Below the pieces are notes generated by a model. The model did no database searches and was not told the origin of the DNA. It worked only from the letters and a program-made list of their open reading frames with translations. From the NCBI GenBank assembly GCA_023145535.1, contig JAGLDQ010000242.1:1-7576 (forward strand): a stretch of 7,576 nucleotides of DNA, written 5' to 3'. Source of the stretch: Cocleimonas sp. GTDB taxonomy: Bacteria; Pseudomonadota; Gammaproteobacteria; Thiotrichales; Thiotrichaceae. The translations under genes were made by a program, and so were the position numbers. This document shows, one piece after another, positions 6,814-7,576 of this stretch (position 1 is the first letter of the stretch; each line of letters starts with the position of its first letter).

Positions 6814-6914
6814 CATAAGGTAAAATATATCACTCACAAAGATGTAAAATAGGCGGAAGAAACAAGACCTTTCCACACTCTCTGCGCCTTAGCGAATGAT
6901 ATATTGTTCTTTGA

Positions 6915-6942
6915 TTGAATTTATTCTTCGCAGCGTCATAAT
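6915..6942 (+). promoter_or_regulatory. candidate sigma70 promoter of rep
   Basis: TTGAAT (6915-6920, 4 of 6 matches) and CATAAT (6937-6942, 5 of 6) are separated by 16 bases. Transcription would start near 6949, giving a leader of about 26 bases before the rep ATG. Judged by eye only. Confidence 0.4.
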
Positions 6943-6974
6943 CTATCGCCCTACTCCATGATGATAAACACTAA

Positions 6975-7576
6975 ATGTCCAACGCTCTCAATCTACAACA
7001 AAAACAAGCCGTCGAGCATATCGGCACCCCCCTACTCGTTTTAGCGGGTGCGGGCAGTGGTAAAACACGCGTTATTATCACCAAGATTTCATGGCTAATT
7101 CGTAAAGCGGGCATCCATGCCAAAAATATCGCCGCCATCACCTTTACCAACAAAGCAGCACGAGAAATGCGAACACGGGTTAGTGAGCTATTGCACAAGG
7201 ATGAATCCAAAGGCTTAACTGTTTCCACCTTTCATACCCTAGGCTTAAATATTATTCGCCGTGAATATAAAGCATTGGGCTATAAAGCGGGCTTTACTAT
7301 TTTTGATGCGGCAGATACGGCAACCATTATCAAAGAACTGACCTTAAAAGAAGTCGATACGGACGCGCTCGATGACGATGATGATCATCGTTGGGTTATC
7401 TCACGCTGGAAAAATGATTTTATCTCGCCCGAACAAGCCTATGCACTCGCCACCACCCCACAAGAGTTATTATCCGCGAGAGTGTATGAACGCTATCAAC
7501 GCCAACTTAAAGCCTATAATGCGGTGGATTTTGATGATTTAATTGTACTCCCTGTCAAACTCTTTAATGAACACCC
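6975..7576 (+). CDS. rep: ATP-dependent DNA helicase Rep (SF1, UvrD/Rep family), 3' end cut by window edge
   Basis: 3'-5' DNA helicase that in E. coli works with the replicative helicase to clear protein roadblocks from forks. 200 codons are visible of a family length of about 670. Present are the Q-motif region NLQQKQAVE (6-14), Walker A GAGSGKT (25-31), motif Ia AITFTNKAAREM (54-65), motif Ib STFHTLG (84-90), and DFDDLI (185-190). Motif II and the remaining helicase motifs lie beyond the edge. STFHTLGLNIIRREY and the WKNDFISPEQA segment (145-155) match Rep better than UvrD. The start is firm: an in-frame TAA sits directly before the ATG. No clear Shine-Dalgarno is visible. An acidic run of five Asp (133-137) is a local feature not seen in E. 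coli Rep as I recall it. Confidence 0.9.
   Translation, partial: MSNALNLQQKQAVEHIGTPLLVLAGAGSGKTRVIITKISWLIRKAGIHAKNIAAITFTNKAAREMRTRVSELLHKDESKGLTVSTFHTLGLNIIRREYKALGYKAGFTIFDAADTATIIKELTLKEVDTDALDDDDDHRWVISRWKNDFISPEQAYALATTPQELLSARVYERYQRQLKAYNAVDFDDLIVLPVKLFNEH

Larger units (their letters stand above)
6690..6974. other. divergent intergenic region between the CotH-like gene and rep
   Basis: 285 noncoding bases, AT-rich. It should hold both divergent promoters. The rep-side candidate is listed separately; no convincing promoter for the CotH-like gene was found. Inverted repeats are present at 6795-6813 and at 6824-6832 with 6897-6905. A CTCTGCGCCTTAG word (6880-6892) resembles, in reverse, the ACACAGAGA stretch near 4411. 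Confidence 0.5.

Noticed and set aside
6958..7044. 28-codon plus-strand frame starting with ATGATG just before rep, considered as a leader peptide or alternative start
   Set aside because: It is out of frame with rep, runs mostly inside rep and has no ribosome site; rep has an in-frame TAA directly before its own ATG.
6971..7228. 85-codon minus-strand reading frame
   Set aside because: Antisense to the rep Walker A and motif Ia/Ib region.

Overview
The window looks like chromosomal core sequence from a low-GC gammaproteobacterium. Three observations support this: the mutY-yggX gene pair with a 4-base overlap, a Rep-type helicase very close to the enterobacterial protein, and a secreted protein ending in a GlyGly-CTERM-like tail, a signal known mainly from Gammaproteobacteria with type II secretion. 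Placement below class level (for example near Thiotrichales or Methylococcales) would be a guess. I see no phage, insertion sequence, CRISPR array, tRNA or rRNA.

Layout, left to right. Bases 1-2525 (minus strand) hold topA, DNA topoisomerase I, with its 3' end cut off by the window edge. Bases 2526-3054 are an AT-rich noncoding gap with only small inverted repeats. Bases 3055-4361 (minus) are the overlapping pair mutY (adenine glycosylase) and yggX (iron-trafficking / oxidative-damage protection protein). Bases 4362-4598 are noncoding and contain two adjacent hairpins plus a strong hairpin just after the next gene. Bases 4599-6689 (minus) encode a 696-residue exported protein with a CotH-kinase-like domain, a beta-sandwich module, an Ig/cadherin-like domain and a C-terminal GlyGly-CTERM-like sorting tail. 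Bases 6690-6974 are a divergent intergenic region. From 6975 (plus) the window holds the first 200 codons of rep, an SF1 DNA helicase, cut off by the right edge.

Four of the five genes serve genome maintenance: TopA relaxes negative supercoils, MutY removes A opposite 8-oxoguanine, YggX protects iron-sulfur proteins (MutY is one), and Rep helps replication forks through obstacles. The CotH-like gene is the outlier. It is monocistronic in appearance, with its own ribosome binding site and a probable terminator, and it is the most interesting object here: a predicted secreted, possibly surface-anchored atypical kinase of unknown substrate. I found no clearly novel multi-gene system in the window.
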